Both the position numbers and the translations under genes were made by a program. The notes beneath the pieces are model-generated. The model did no database searches and was not told where the DNA came from. It saw nothing but the letters and a program-made list of their open reading frames with translations. From the NCBI GenBank assembly GCA_029866125.1, contig JARWZZ010000004.1, forward strand, positions 1-64,000: a DNA stretch of 64,000 nt. The letters are read 5' to 3'. This stretch comes from Limnobacter sp. Lineage in GTDB: Bacteria > Pseudomonadota > Gammaproteobacteria > Burkholderiales > Burkholderiaceae_B. Each line of letters opens with the position of its first letter. The stretch's first letter is position 1. This document shows, piece after piece, positions 18,964-27,897 of this stretch.

Positions 18964-19641
18964 ATGAACGCTACAACCGACATGTCCTTTATTACCCTCA
19001 TCGCTGAGGCGAGCCTTGTGGTTCAAATCGTGATGTTGATCTTGGTCGCGATTTCCTTAGCTTCTTGGGCCACGATCTTTCGCAAATGGCAAGTGCTGGG
19101 CAAAGCCCGCGTGCAAACCAGCGATTTCGAACGCGATTTCTGGTCGGGTGGCGACCTAAGCACCTTGTACCAACGCGCCAGCGCACGCCGCAATGAGGCA
19201 GGCCCCATGGAACGTATTTTTGAAGCCGGCATGAGCGAATTCATGCGCTCGCGCGACAAAAAAGGCCTGACAGACCACAGTTTGTTGATCGACAACGCAC
19301 GCCGCGCCATGAAGGCAGCCTTCCAGCGTGAAAGCGACCTGCTGGAACGCAATCTGCCCTTTTTGGCCTCCGCAGGTTCAGTCAGCCCTTACATCGGCTT
19401 GTTTGGTACGGTTTGGGGCATCATGCACTCCTTCCGTGGCTTGGCCAACGTGCAGCAAGCCACTCTTGCAGCGGTAGCACCCGGCATTGCAGAGGCCTTG
19501 GTGGCCACGGCAATTGGCCTGTTTGCCGCAATTCCAGCGGTGATTGCCTACAACCGATACGCCACCGATGTGGACCGTTTGGCCATTCAGTTTGAGAGCT
19601 TTATTGAAGAGTTCCTGAACATTCTGCAACGTCAACACTGA
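18964..19641 (+). CDS. tolQ: Tol-Pal system proton channel subunit TolQ
   Basis: TolQ forms the inner-membrane proton channel with TolR, energising TolA for outer-membrane constriction at division. I choose ATG 18964 (225 residues, MNATTDMSFITLIAEAS); an in-frame TTG upstream is weaker. Three membrane segments are visible: near 17-37 (VVQIVMLILVAISLASW), then in SPYIGLFGTVWGIMHSF and in the later ALVATAIGLFAAIPAVIAYN. Confidence 0.96.
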   Translation: MNATTDMSFITLIAEASLVVQIVMLILVAISLASWATIFRKWQVLGKARVQTSDFERDFWSGGDLSTLYQRASARRNEAGPMERIFEAGMSEFMRSRDKKGLTDHSLLIDNARRAMKAAFQRESDLLERNLPFLASAGSVSPYIGLFGTVWGIMHSFRGLANVQQATLAAVAPGIAEALVATAIGLFAAIPAVIAYNRYATDVDRLAIQFESFIEEFLNILQRQH

Positions 19642-19653
19642 CAGGTGGCCTGA

Positions 19654-20085
19654 ATGAAAGCAGAACTCGGGCGACGCAAACGTCGGTCAATGAATGAAAT
19701 CAACGTGGTGCCCTACATCGACGTGATGTTGGTGCTGTTGATCATTTTCATGGTGACGGCACCCATGGTCACCCCCTCGGTGATTGATTTGCCCTCCATG
19801 TCCAAAGCCAACACCCCCAAGGAAATGCGTCCCATTGAAGTGGTGGTGCGCCAAGTGGGAAGCCTGCAAATTAAAGACATGAAAACTGGCAAAAGCCAAG
19901 ACAGCACGGTGGACCAACTGGCTGACAAGGTGAAGGAACTTCAGGGTGCCGAAACAGAAAGGCCGGTGGTCATTTCTGCCGAGAAAAGCATTCAATACCA
20001 AGCCGTTGTGGACGCCATGGATGCACTGCAATCGGCAGGCGTTGCGAAAGTGGGACTGCTGGTCAAGCCCAAATCTGCGAAGTAA
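19654..20085 (+). CDS. tolR: Tol-Pal system protein TolR
   Basis: TolR pairs with TolQ in the proton channel. The ExbD/TolR signature MNEINVVPYIDVMLVLLIIF has the essential membrane aspartate in YIDVML. The remainder of the 143 residues is the periplasmic domain ending DALQSAGVAKVGLLVKP. It begins 12 bp after tolQ and precedes tolA by 9 bp. Confidence 0.97.
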   Translation: MKAELGRRKRRSMNEINVVPYIDVMLVLLIIFMVTAPMVTPSVIDLPSMSKANTPKEMRPIEVVVRQVGSLQIKDMKTGKSQDSTVDQLADKVKELQGAETERPVVISAEKSIQYQAVVDAMDALQSAGVAKVGLLVKPKSAK

Positions 20086-20094
20086 TCCGAAAGA

Positions 20095-21057
20095 ATGTCA
20101 GAAACCCCTAACAAGCGAAATGATCAATGGACGTTCAATGAGAGCCACAGGCTGTTGTTGGACCGTATTTCCAATGACACCACGCTGTTTACTCGCTTGG
20201 AACCGCCAGTTGAACTGGATGGGAAAGGCAAAAGCCTTGGCTTTTCAGCGGCAGCACACCTGACGCTGGTGATTTTTTTCATGGTTGGCCTCAGCTGGAA
20301 CACCTCCAAACCCGAGGCTGTGGAAGCCATTTTGTTTTCAGAAATGCCGGCGGTGACTCGCGAAACAATGACGCAAGAGCCCCAGCCTCAGCCCCAACCT
20401 GAACCCGAACCACCTAAGCCAACCCCTGCCCCAACCGCAGCACCTGAACCGACCGTGCCGCCACCACCTGTGGCTAAACCTGACATCAAGCTGCCTGAAC
20501 CCACCAAGGCGCCAAAGCCAAAGCCCACCCCGGCCCCCACACCCGAGCCGACGCCAAAGCCTACGCCCAAGCCCACGGTAAAGCCGACACCGGCCCCAAC
20601 CCAAAAGCCGACTGAAAAGCCCAAGGCCGCGCCTACGCCACCCACGCCGGCTCCCACAAAGCCGACCCCGGCAGTGGACAACGCTGTAGCCAAAAAACTG
20701 CGCGATCAAGAAATGGCTCGAATTATGGGTGGTGGGCCAACAGGCTCGTCCAGCACATCGAATGCAGGCGGCAGGGATCAAGGCAAATACGCCGACAGAA
20801 TTCGCTCTCACGTCCGCTCACGTTTGGTTTTCCCTCGTGCATCCGATCTGCAGGGCAACCCCGAAGCTGTTTTTGAAATCAAACAGTTACCCAATGGTGA
20901 GATACTTACGGTCACGATGAAGCAAAGCAGCGGGATACCGGAATGGGATTCTGCGGTAGAACGGGCAATTCAACGCTCCTCACCACTGCCCCGCGCAGAG
21001 GACGGAACTGTGGAGTCCACCCTGCTGATGAGATTCAGACCCAAAGACTCACAATAA
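20095..21057 (+). CDS. tolA: Tol-Pal system protein TolA
   Basis: TolA spans the periplasm and transmits energy from TolQR to Pal/TolB. One membrane segment lies at about residues 45-63 ([16 protein letters not shown]). The linker at about 95-200 is dominated by Pro with Lys/Thr/Ala units ([16 protein letters not shown]), unlike the Ala/Lys/Glu helix of enteric TolA. The C-terminal TonB-like domain (about 225-320) runs from [16 protein letters not shown] to the end. Start ATG 20095 lies 9 bp after tolR. Confidence 0.93.
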   Translation: MSETPNKRNDQWTFNESHRLLLDRISNDTTLFTRLEPPVELDGKGKSLGFSAAAHLTLVIFFMVGLSWNTSKPEAVEAILFSEMPAVTRETMTQEPQPQPQPEPEPPKPTPAPTAAPEPTVPPPPVAKPDIKLPEPTKAPKPKPTPAPTPEPTPKPTPKPTVKPTPAPTQKPTEKPKAAPTPPTPAPTKPTPAVDNAVAKKLRDQEMARIMGGGPTGSSSTSNAGGRDQGKYADRIRSHVRSRLVFPRASDLQGNPEAVFEIKQLPNGEILTVTMKQSSGIPEWDSAVERAIQRSSPLPRAEDGTVESTLLMRFRPKDSQ

Positions 21058-21135
21058 AGACGGCATGATGCATTTGTCGGGAACTCTTTAGAACAACCCG
21101 AATCAATTACCTGGTTCGCTAAGAATGGAAAAAAG

Positions 21136-22440
21136 ATGATTCAAAGCCAAAAGATGAGGTTTTCCAACTTCTTCAAGCTACTGATAGCCACCACACTGAT
21201 GGCCGTGGCGCTGCCCGGCTGGGCGCAGCTCAACATCCGGGTGGATGGCGTGGGTGGCACACAAATCAACTTCAGTGCAGCCCCTTTTGTTGGCAATGAG
21301 GGCTTAACTGAAGACATTAAAAAGATCATTGAAGCGGACTTGGAGCGCAGCGGGTTTTTCAAATCCATCCGCACCACCGCCAACATCGTGTTGGACGAAA
21401 CATCCACCATCGACGCCACGGCTTGGAAAGGCATTGGCGTTGACGCGTTGGTGGTGGGCTCAGTCAGAAAACTGGCGGATGGACGTTTGGATGTGCGGTT
21501 CAACCTGCATGACACGGTCAGCCAAAAGTCGCTCGGTAAATTCAGCTATGTGATTGCCCCGTTTGCGCTGCGCCTAACAGCTCACCGCATCGCTGACTTT
21601 ATTTATGAAAAGCTGATGGGGGAGCCGGGTATTTTTGCAACACGTTTGGCTTATGTGGAAAAGGCACCTGGCCGTTATCGCTTGGTGGTATCGGATTCAG
21701 ACGGCATGAACCCCCAAGTGGCGCTGGCCTCTAAAGAGCCGATTATTTCGCCCTCATGGTCCCCAGACGGCACCAAACTGGCCTATGTGTCCTTTGAAAC
21801 CCGTAAACCCGTGGTGTATGTGCACACACTGGCAACAGGCAAACGCAACGCGGTCGCCAACTTCAAGGGCAGCAACAGCGCACCAGTGTGGTCACCCAAC
21901 GGCCGCACTTTGGGTATTGTGTTAACGAAAGACGGCGGATCGCAGATTTTCTTGGTGGATGCTGACGGCAGCAACCTGCGCAAGCTGACCAACACAGGTG
22001 CAGGCATCAACACCGAACCTGCATTTTCTAGTGACGGCAAGAGTATTTACTTCACCTCGGATCGCGGAGGCGGCCCCCAGATTTACCGCATGGACACTTC
22101 AGGGGGTGGCGTGAGTCGTGTAACATTTACTGGGGATTACAACATTTCGCCAAAAGTAAGCCCTGATGGTAAGACCATGGTTTACATCACACGGCGAGAA
22201 GGTAGATTCCGCGTGGCCTCCTTGGACTTGAGAAGCGGTGCAGATGCTATTTTGACGAGCACATCCAAGGACGAAAGCCCGAGTTTTGCGCCCAATGGAC
22301 GCTACATTTTGTACGCCACAAAGGCGGGCAGCCGAGGCGTGCTGGCGATGGTGTCTAACGACGGGCGTGTGAAGCAGGAATTGACAAGCTCAAACGCTGA
22401 CATTGCGGAGCCTACTTGGGGCCCGTATAACAACGAATGA
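21136..22440 (+). CDS. tolB: Tol-Pal system beta-propeller protein TolB
   Basis: TolB is a periplasmic protein that contacts Pal and TolA. A signal peptide (about residues 1-31, LIATTLMAVALPGWAQ) is followed by the TolB N-terminal domain and a six-bladed propeller of repeats such as SWSPDGTKLAYVSFE, VWSPNGRTLGIVLT, AFSSDGKSIYFTSDRGG and KVSPDGKTMVYITRR. The 434 residues have normal length. Confidence 0.97.
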   Translation: MIQSQKMRFSNFFKLLIATTLMAVALPGWAQLNIRVDGVGGTQINFSAAPFVGNEGLTEDIKKIIEADLERSGFFKSIRTTANIVLDETSTIDATAWKGIGVDALVVGSVRKLADGRLDVRFNLHDTVSQKSLGKFSYVIAPFALRLTAHRIADFIYEKLMGEPGIFATRLAYVEKAPGRYRLVVSDSDGMNPQVALASKEPIISPSWSPDGTKLAYVSFETRKPVVYVHTLATGKRNAVANFKGSNSAPVWSPNGRTLGIVLTKDGGSQIFLVDADGSNLRKLTNTGAGINTEPAFSSDGKSIYFTSDRGGGPQIYRMDTSGGGVSRVTFTGDYNISPKVSPDGKTMVYITRREGRFRVASLDLRSGADAILTSTSKDESPSFAPNGRYILYATKAGSRGVLAMVSNDGRVKQELTSSNADIAEPTWGPYNNE

Positions 22441-22512
22441 GCAACGTATGAGCATTAAATAAGCAACAAATAAGAAACACCCAACTATTTAATTAATGAT
22501 CCGGAGGATTGA

Positions 22513-23049
22513 ATGATGACTAACCTGAAAGGTAAATTGGCCGTAACTGCCATGGCCCTGATTTTGGCGGCTTGTAGCTCCGCAGTGCCCTTGAACGACA
22601 AAAAAGTGGAATCCAAAAAGGGCAATACGCCTTCATCAGTGAAGGATTCTGGCGGTAGCGGCATCCCCACCATCACACCCGATGCAAACCGCGACCCATT
22701 GAACGATCCACAAGGTGTGCTGGCCAAGCGCAGCATCTACTTTGACTTGGACCAATATGATGTGAAAGCCGAGTACAAATCGTTGGTGCAAGCTCACGCT
22801 CAATACCTGGCTTCCAACCCCAACATCAAAATTGTGATTCAAGGCAACACCGACGAACGCGGCGGCGCTGAATACAACCTGGCCTTGGGTCAACGCCGTG
22901 CGGATGCAGTGCGCAATCAAATGCGTGCACTGGGTGTGAAAGAAACTCAAATTGAAACCGTTAGCTTTGGCAAAGAAAAGCCAAAAGCATCCGGTAGCAA
23001 TGATTCCGCTTGGGCTGAAAACCGCCGCGCAGACATCGTTTATCAGTAA
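22513..23049 (+). CDS. pal: Peptidoglycan-associated lipoprotein Pal
   Basis: Pal anchors the outer membrane to peptidoglycan. The lipobox LILAAC gives a lipidated cysteine at about residue 17. The C-terminal OmpA-like domain has IYFDLDQYDVK, IQGNTDERGGAEYNLALGQRR and ends with NRRADIVYQ. GGAGG precedes the start, where ATG codons occur at 22513 and 22516. The 178 residues are normal. Confidence 0.97.
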   Translation: MMTNLKGKLAVTAMALILAACSSAVPLNDKKVESKKGNTPSSVKDSGGSGIPTITPDANRDPLNDPQGVLAKRSIYFDLDQYDVKAEYKSLVQAHAQYLASNPNIKIVIQGNTDERGGAEYNLALGQRRADAVRNQMRALGVKETQIETVSFGKEKPKASGSNDSAWAENRRADIVYQ

Positions 23050-23119
23050 AGCAAGTTCAAGCAAAAAATCGCTTTAACCATTGACTGTAACGATTAACAC
23101 ATAAAGGTTTCCACCGCCC

Positions 23120-23872
23120 ATGATGCACCGTTTCAAAAAGCTCAGCTTTGTTGTACTTATTGGATTGGCCTCGGCCCACACCGCTTCGTTCGCTGGATTG
23201 TTTGACGACGAAGAGGCCCGCCGCGCCATTCTGGACATACGGCAAAAACTTGCTAATTTGGATCAGCGCCTCGCCAAGCTGGAAACCACAAGCAGCCAAG
23301 GCCAATTGGCCTTGGTTGACAGCATCACCGAACGTGACCGGGAAATAGCCCGATTGCGCGGTGAAATTGAAGTAGCGACCAACAGCTTACGCAGACTACA
23401 AGACGACAACCGCGCTTTGTATGTGGATTTGGACAAGCGTATTAAATCCCTAGAGCCCAAAGCTGTGGAGTTGGACGGCAAAGTGGTGGAAGTACCCCCA
23501 CAACAGCAATCTGACTACCAAACTGCGCTGAATGTATTTAAATCTGGCAATTTTGACGAAGCCCAAAGGCAGTTTTCTCGCTTTTTGGAAGTGCACCGTG
23601 GAAGCACACTGGAACCACAGGTAAGGTACTTCTTGGGCAGCAGCCAATACGCCACCGGCAAGTACAAAGAAGCCCTGATTACCCAACGGGACTTGGCCAA
23701 AGAGTTTCCTGAGCACCCACGTGCACCAGACGCCCTGCTAAGCCAAGCCAGCAGCCAACTTGAACTGAAAAGTATAGAAGGCGCCAAAAAAACCCTACGC
23801 TCAGTGATTGAACTGTACCCAACAAGTTCAGCTGCAGCGGGTGCGCGTGAACGGTTGGCAGCGCTGAAGTAG
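23120..23872 (+). CDS. cpoB: Cell division coordinator CpoB (YbgF)
   Basis: CpoB is periplasmic and links Tol-Pal to peptidoglycan synthesis at the septum. A signal peptide ends near SAHTASFAG (about residue 23). It is followed by a coiled coil (about 30-105, LANLDQRLAKLETTSSQ) and C-terminal TPR repeats (QSDYQTALNVFKSGNFDEAQ, EPQVRYFLGSSQYATGKYKE). The 250 residues and the position after pal are typical. Confidence 0.94.
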   Translation: MMHRFKKLSFVVLIGLASAHTASFAGLFDDEEARRAILDIRQKLANLDQRLAKLETTSSQGQLALVDSITERDREIARLRGEIEVATNSLRRLQDDNRALYVDLDKRIKSLEPKAVELDGKVVEVPPQQQSDYQTALNVFKSGNFDEAQRQFSRFLEVHRGSTLEPQVRYFLGSSQYATGKYKEALITQRDLAKEFPEHPRAPDALLSQASSQLELKSIEGAKKTLRSVIELYPTSSAAAGARERLAALK

Positions 23873-23935
23873 GCGTTAAATTAACTAAGCGGTTACAATG
23901 TTGGCAATCATTTATCTGGATATGCCAACATAGTC

Positions 23936-25039
23936 ATGGAAGAAATCAATTTAGAGCAGATGCGCCAACTGGTGCTAATTGCCGTCTTTGGCGTCGGGTT
24001 CCTGTTCGGCGCTATTTCTCAAAAATCCCATTTCTGCACCATGGGCGCAGTGTCTGACATCGTTAACTTTGGCGATTGGGGCCGCATGCGCATGTGGGTC
24101 TTGGCCATTGCAGTGGCAGCGCTTGGCCTTCAAACCCTCATTTATTTGGGCAAAGCCAACGTGAACGACACCATTTTTGTGGCGGGCTCTTGGTCTTGGT
24201 TGTCTGCAACTTTGGGGGGCTTGCTGTTTGGTGTCGGTATGGTACTGGCATCGGGCTGCGGCAGCAAAACACTGATCCGCCTAGGCACTGGCAATTTGAA
24301 AGCACTGTTCGTGTTTGTGGTGCTGGGGCTTACCGCTTACATGACATTGAAGGGCGTGTTTGGCGTGTTCCGCGCCAATTACTTGGACCCTTTTAAAATC
24401 GAATTGGGGGCCAGCAGCTACCTGCCCCAATTGCTGGACAATGAGAAAGGCACACTTTCCACAGCGATTATGTTTGGCATTCCACTGGCCTTGCTGGCTT
24501 GGGTATTTGCTAAAAAATCAGCATGGAGCCGCGATGTTCTATTGGGCGGCCTAGGCGTCGGCCTTTGCGTTGTAGCCAGTTGGTGGGCTGTGTTTCAACT
24601 TGGTTTTTTGCCTGAACACCCCGAAACATTGGAAGCCGCTTACATGGGCTCTTACAACAACCGGGCTGAAGGCATGAGCTTCGTCGCCCCCTACGCGTAC
24701 ACGCTTGAATGGTTGATGTTCTACTCCGACGTTACACGTGTGCTGACGGTTGGAGTCGTATCCTGCTTGGGTGTGATTGCCGGCTCCCTTATCACTTCGA
24801 TCATCACCCGTGAATTTCGATGGGAAGCCTTCAATGGCGTTGAAGACATGGCCAACCACACCGTGGGCGCGGCGTTGATGGGTATTGGCGGTGTAATGGC
24901 CCTTGGCTGCACGGTGGGGCAAGGCTTAAGTGGTGTGAGTACCCTTTCCCTGACGTCTTGGATTACGCTGACCTTTATTGTTTTGGGCGCAATTGCGGCC
25001 TTGAAGTACCAGGTGTGGCGTGTTGAACGGATGGCTTAA
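23936..25039 (+). CDS. YeeE/YedE family sulfur-compound transporter
   Basis: A 367-residue polytopic membrane protein of the YeeE/YedE (TsuA-type) family, members of which import thiosulfate or related sulfur species. Conserved cysteine segments are visible: SQKSHFCTMGAVSDIVNFGD near the N-terminus, ASGCGSKTLIRLGTGNLK in the first half and ALGCTVGQGLSGVSTLS near the C-terminus. About nine to ten hydrophobic segments follow one another. It appears monocistronic, between cpoB and a tRNA gene. The substrate is inferred from the family only. Confidence 0.86.
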   Translation: MEEINLEQMRQLVLIAVFGVGFLFGAISQKSHFCTMGAVSDIVNFGDWGRMRMWVLAIAVAALGLQTLIYLGKANVNDTIFVAGSWSWLSATLGGLLFGVGMVLASGCGSKTLIRLGTGNLKALFVFVVLGLTAYMTLKGVFGVFRANYLDPFKIELGASSYLPQLLDNEKGTLSTAIMFGIPLALLAWVFAKKSAWSRDVLLGGLGVGLCVVASWWAVFQLGFLPEHPETLEAAYMGSYNNRAEGMSFVAPYAYTLEWLMFYSDVTRVLTVGVVSCLGVIAGSLITSIITREFRWEAFNGVEDMANHTVGAALMGIGGVMALGCTVGQGLSGVSTLSLTSWITLTFIVLGAIAALKYQVWRVERMA

Positions 25040-25105
25040 AGCCTTTGGCTGAAATAGTTAGCCAAAACAGCCCGAAAGGCCTTCCATTTTTTAAGGAAGG
25101 TGGGC

Positions 25106-25111
25106 TATAAT
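25106..25111 (+). promoter_or_regulatory. -10 box of the tRNA promoter
   Basis: A perfect TATAAT lies 10 bp before the mature tRNA 5' end. A TTCCAT at 25082-25087 is a weak -35 candidate at 18-bp spacing. A hairpin (CCTTCC at 25080, GGAAGG ending at 25100) overlaps the spacer and may be the end of the upstream transcript. Confidence 0.65.
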
Positions 25112-25121
25112 CTTGGTCTTC

Positions 25122-25198
<77 letters not shown>

Positions 25199-25210
25199 GA
25201 AATTATGAAA

Positions 25211-25245
25211 AAAAAGCCTCAAGTTCACAAGACTTGGGGCTTTTT
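25211..25245 (+). terminator. Intrinsic terminator after the tRNA gene
   Basis: Nine pairs join GCCTCAAGT (25216-25224) to ACTTGGGGC (25232-25240) with two G-T pairs and a 7-nt loop. Five A residues precede it and five T residues follow. It lies 13 bp after the CCA end. Confidence 0.9.
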
Positions 25246-25266
25246 CTTGTCTGCAAGAAATGCATT

Positions 25267-25302
25267 CAAAAATGCAATCAAAAATGCAATCAAAAATGCA
25301 AT
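25267..25302. repeat. Three perfect 12-bp tandem repeats
   Basis: CAAAAATGCAAT occurs three times in a row without change (25267-25278, 25279-25290, 25291-25302), preceded by a partial copy. It lies between the tRNA terminator and the FKBP gene, in non-coding sequence. Confidence 0.95.
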
Positions 25303-25420
25303 AAGTAAGCCAAGCATCTACCGCATTGTGGCCGCCCTATCGCACTTCAAGTTAAAAAAATGTGGTCTGATTAAACTTCCCGTTTTTTGTACAACGACGA
25401 TGAAGGATGATGTGTACGCC

Positions 25421-25837
25421 ATGAAAACATTATTAATCTGCTCCGCGGTTTCGGCCCTATCCCTAATGACCTTGTTTCCCGCCGCTGTTGTTGCCGAGGA
25501 AATCAAGCTGCCATCCGGCGTGATTGTTGCAATCGAAGGCAAATCCAAAGGCACTCAAAAGCCGAATTCCAACTCAACGGTAACCGTGCACTACGAAGGT
25601 TCACTGACCGATGGAACGGTGTTTGACAGTTCCTACAAGCGGGGCGCGACAGCCACATTCCCTCTGAACGGGGTTATTCCTTGTTGGACGCAAGGCGTCA
25701 GCACCATGTCGGTGGGTGACAAAGCCGTTCTGACCTGTCCGTCTGACTTGGCCTATGGATCACGTGGTGTGCCTGGCAAAATTCCCGCCAATTCAGTCTT
25801 GAAGTTTAAAGTTGAACTGATAGAGATCAAACGCTAA
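25421..25837 (+). CDS. FKBP-type peptidyl-prolyl cis-trans isomerase, exported
   Basis: Catalyses proline isomerisation during protein folding, probably in the periplasm. ATG 25421 opens a signal peptide (LLICSAVSALSLMTLFPAAVVA, cleaved near residue 25). One FKBP domain follows, with VTVHYEGSLTDGTVFDSS, FPLNGVIPCWTQGV and LAYGSRGVPGKIPANSVLKF. The usual V-I-P-G-W motif reads V-I-P-C-W here. In-frame ATG 25400 is an alternative; the frame is open further up but crosses the tRNA terminator. Total 138 residues. Confidence 0.9.
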   Translation: MKTLLICSAVSALSLMTLFPAAVVAEEIKLPSGVIVAIEGKSKGTQKPNSNSTVTVHYEGSLTDGTVFDSSYKRGATATFPLNGVIPCWTQGVSTMSVGDKAVLTCPSDLAYGSRGVPGKIPANSVLKFKVELIEIKR

Positions 25838-25991
25838 CCCTGGCAAAAAAATTTGTTCGAACTTTTGGTGTAAAACCCACTCACCTAAAACTTGAGTACA
25901 TCGATTCAAACAAAATCCAGCCCATCGGCTGCGATTGAATGCGCGAGTGCATGGCTTAGGTACAACAATTATTCACAATTTGGGGGGTTTT

Positions 25992-26228
25992 ATGCCAGTC
26001 GAACAAATCACGGCCATCAAAGATGGTGACAAGGGTTTTCAAATTAATTATTACTTCAATGCCCAACCCAATGGCCAAACCACCAATGCGGTAACTGCCA
26101 AAGTGGAAGAAGCCAATGCCGCGACGGCAAGCGGGTATGCAGAAAACAATCAAACCTTTGCAGACCTAGAAATGACATTCTGGGCCATGGCTTTTGGTTA
26201 TGGAGGTGATTTGCGTCAGCAATTCTAA
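25992..26228 (+). CDS. Hypothetical small soluble protein
   Basis: A 78-residue protein from ATG 25992, preceded by a G-rich ribosome site (GGGGGG). It starts MPVEQITAIKDGDKGFQINYYF and has an Asn/Gln/Ala-rich middle and an aromatic C-terminus (FWAMAFGYGGDLRQQF). It has no signal peptide and no membrane segment. I recognise no family. A hairpin follows at 26251. Confidence 0.55.
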   Translation: MPVEQITAIKDGDKGFQINYYFNAQPNGQTTNAVTAKVEEANAATASGYAENNQTFADLEMTFWAMAFGYGGDLRQQF

Positions 26229-26250
26229 ACCGTTGAAGAATCTGTGAGCT

Positions 26251-26269
26251 GTGGGCTTTGAATGCCCAC
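26251..26269. terminator. Hairpin between convergent genes
   Basis: GTGGGC (26251-26256) pairs perfectly with GCCCAC (26264-26269) around a 7-nt loop. There is no T run on either side, so a terminator role is tentative. Confidence 0.35.
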
Positions 26270-26292
26270 CGCGCTACAGAACAATGGGCCTA

Positions 26293-26323
26293 ACTACCCG
26301 ATAAACTACCCGATAAACTACCC
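26293..26323. repeat. 12-bp tandem repeat at the end of the membrane protein gene
   Basis: ACTACCCGATAA repeats at 26293 and 26305, with a partial third copy at 26317. The third copy contains the stop codon of the minus-strand gene, so the other copies lie just downstream of it and supply further stop triplets. Confidence 0.9.
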
Positions 26324-26986
26324 AGTCCAAAGCAGGCTAAGTGCCAATGCACCGGCGTAAAAAGCAGTCAAGCCCAATCCGCCAGCAATTTGCGTCAACC
26401 GCTGTTGAGTGCGTAGCAGTTGCCACATCAGTAAGGTTGCCAAACCCAATAAAAGCTCAGGAATGAGCACGTAAATCGCAATTCCCTGCCAAATCAGGGC
26501 ATTTTTTGGCTCCCAAAGCGCCATCACAGGTGCCACCCACTCCCACACCAAAAAACCAGTCATGGATAGCACAGCCATGGTGAGGTAAGGCCTACGTGTA
26601 TGAAGTGCCAGCCAGGTGGTTGGCCAAAGCAACATGATCCACATGCCTGAAAAATACACAGGCACTGCGTCGCCGATGCGAGGAATTCCGTGGTCAGGAA
26701 AATAAAGGGTGCCCAGTTGTTTGACCAGCATCCAATCTGCGAAGGGCAAACTGAGTGACAAGGGCAACAAAAACTGCCACAACCGGACCCAGTCCGAACT
26801 GGGCTTAAGATTGCCGACACACCACCTGCCGTACATGGGCAACGCCAAGTTGTAAGCCAGCGCAAAAATGGACAAGGCCAATCCCAGCTCAAAGCCTCTG
26901 AGGGCTGAGGCTATGGGTATGGTGATTGCAAAAAAAACGCCATGGAAAACCAGCGCATGCCGGACTTCAAAAGGGAGTTGCTTCAT
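26318..26986 (-). CDS. Hypothetical integral membrane protein
   Basis: A 222-residue polytopic protein with about six hydrophobic segments (for example VFHGVFFAITIPIASAL, WQFLLPLSLSLPFADWML, MWIMLLWPTTWLALH, IYVLIPELLLGLATLLMW). Tryptophans are frequent. I recognise no catalytic motif. It lies 37 bp downstream of the SRPBCC gene on the same strand, so the two may be one transcript. Confidence 0.7.
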   Translation of the reverse strand: MKQLPFEVRHALVFHGVFFAITIPIASALRGFELGLALSIFALAYNLALPMYGRWCVGNLKPSSDWVRLWQFLLPLSLSLPFADWMLVKQLGTLYFPDHGIPRIGDAVPVYFSGMWIMLLWPTTWLALHTRRPYLTMAVLSMTGFLVWEWVAPVMALWEPKNALIWQGIAIYVLIPELLLGLATLLMWQLLRTQQRLTQIAGGLGLTAFYAGALALSLLWTG

Positions 26987-27023
26987 GCGGCAATCCAGTG
27001 GGATGTAGGGAACCGAAACCCAA

Positions 27024-27455
27024 TTAGCGCAAATTTTTTGCGATTTTTCTCAAACCGGCCGATGCAGTCAGTTTGAGTTGGGCCAGCACCAAACGATCCA
27101 CCAACGGTGGCTTGCTTTCCAGCTCAATGGTGTATTTCACATGGGTTTTGCCGCCCTGCTCTGCAAACTCCAAACGGCCCAAGTGGTGGCGCACCAATGG
27201 GTTTTTCAACATGGCGTATTCAATGGTTTGGTTGGGTTCAACCAAGGTAATTTGCTCGCGAATCAGCTTGAGGGGCCCTACGCCCATTTCACGAATTGAA
27301 CCCAAGCCGTCTGCGTTGGATGGGTCTTCAGAGTCTTGAATTCGCACAGATTTAATCGGCCAAAACAAGGCATCAAACGTGGCATGCTTGCTGAGCAAGC
27401 CAAACACTTTGCTGACCGGGGCATTGAACTGCTGCTGCATCACTATTTGTGGCAT
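27024..27455 (-). CDS. SRPBCC (START/Bet v1-like) family protein
   Basis: A 143-residue cytoplasmic protein with the polyketide cyclase/dehydrase-like fold that binds hydrophobic ligands. The start MPQIVMQQQFNAPVSKVFGLL and the later LGSIREMGVGPLKLIREQIT and IEYAMLKNPLVRHHLGRLEF segments are family-like. A long C-terminal helix closes it. It is divergent from the arsR-type regulator across an AT-rich promoter region. The ligand is unknown. Confidence 0.8.
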   Translation of the reverse strand: MPQIVMQQQFNAPVSKVFGLLSKHATFDALFWPIKSVRIQDSEDPSNADGLGSIREMGVGPLKLIREQITLVEPNQTIEYAMLKNPLVRHHLGRLEFAEQGGKTHVKYTIELESKPPLVDRLVLAQLKLTASAGLRKIAKNLR

Positions 27456-27518
27456 TTTTTTATCCTTATTGGTGTTTTTTGTAATCTCCAGCCCAGAAGT
27501 ATAGACGAAACCATGGAC

Positions 27519-27547
27519 TTGACTATCATTATATATTTTTATATATT
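27519..27547 (+). promoter_or_regulatory. Sigma-70 promoter of the ArsR-type regulator gene
   Basis: TTGACT (27519-27524) and TATATT (27542-27547) are separated by exactly 17 bp, a strong match to the sigma-70 consensus. The -10 element lies inside an AT-rich palindrome, and the transcript would lead into the gene starting at 27576. Confidence 0.75.
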
Positions 27548-27567
27548 ATTAATATCTTAAATATTAA
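27530..27567. promoter_or_regulatory. Probable operators of the ArsR-type regulator
   Basis: Two AT-rich inverted repeats overlap the promoter: ATATAT-TTTT-ATATAT (27531-27546) and TTAATAT-CTTAA-ATATTAA (27549-27567), the latter with perfect 7-bp arms. AT-rich inverted repeats over the -10 are typical of BigR/SqrR-type repressors, so autorepression is likely. Confidence 0.65.
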
Positions 27568-27575
27568 AGTCAGCC

Positions 27576-27896
27576 ATGAGCCAATCCAACATCATCGATC
27601 CGCAAGCACTGAGGGTGGCCGCGTCCCTTGCGGTGGGTCGCATCAAAACATTGGCCAATGAAGAGCGCTTGCTTTTGCTGTGCCAGTTGTCCCAAGGTGA
27701 AATGTGCGTCAGTGAGTTAGAAAGCACTCTGGATATTCACCAGCCTACCCTTTCGCAGCAATTGGGCGTTTTAAGGAATGAGGGGGTGGTGAGTACACGG
27801 CGCGAGGGTAAACACATTTACTACTCCTTGGCTGACCCGATGATGATTGAGATTTTGGAAATTTTGTATCGAAACTTTTGCCCAAAGGAGGCATGA
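27576..27896 (+). CDS. ArsR-family regulator, BigR/SqrR-like
   Basis: A 106-residue winged-helix repressor. The recognition region reads HQPTLSQQLGVLRNEGVV and the wing STRREGKHIYYSL. Cysteines occur at 36, 44 and 102; in BigR/SqrR-type sensors two cysteines form a disulfide or polysulfide bond on sulfide stress, and Cys44 with Cys102 could fill that role. It lies directly upstream of a split YeeE/YedE transporter, the usual partner of such regulators. The sulfur signal is inferred. Confidence 0.85.
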   Translation: MSQSNIIDPQALRVAASLAVGRIKTLANEERLLLLCQLSQGEMCVSELESTLDIHQPTLSQQLGVLRNEGVVSTRREGKHIYYSLADPMMIEILEILYRNFCPKEA

Positions 27897-27897
27897 C

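Noticed and set aside
20388-20693. Gly/Val repeat open frame antisense to the TolA linker
   Set aside because: It is a shadow of the Pro/Lys/Thr-rich TolA codons, with no start signal of its own.
25205-25420. Longer open frame upstream of the FKBP gene
   Set aside because: The extension crosses the tRNA terminator and the 12-bp repeats; a normal signal peptide begins at 25421.
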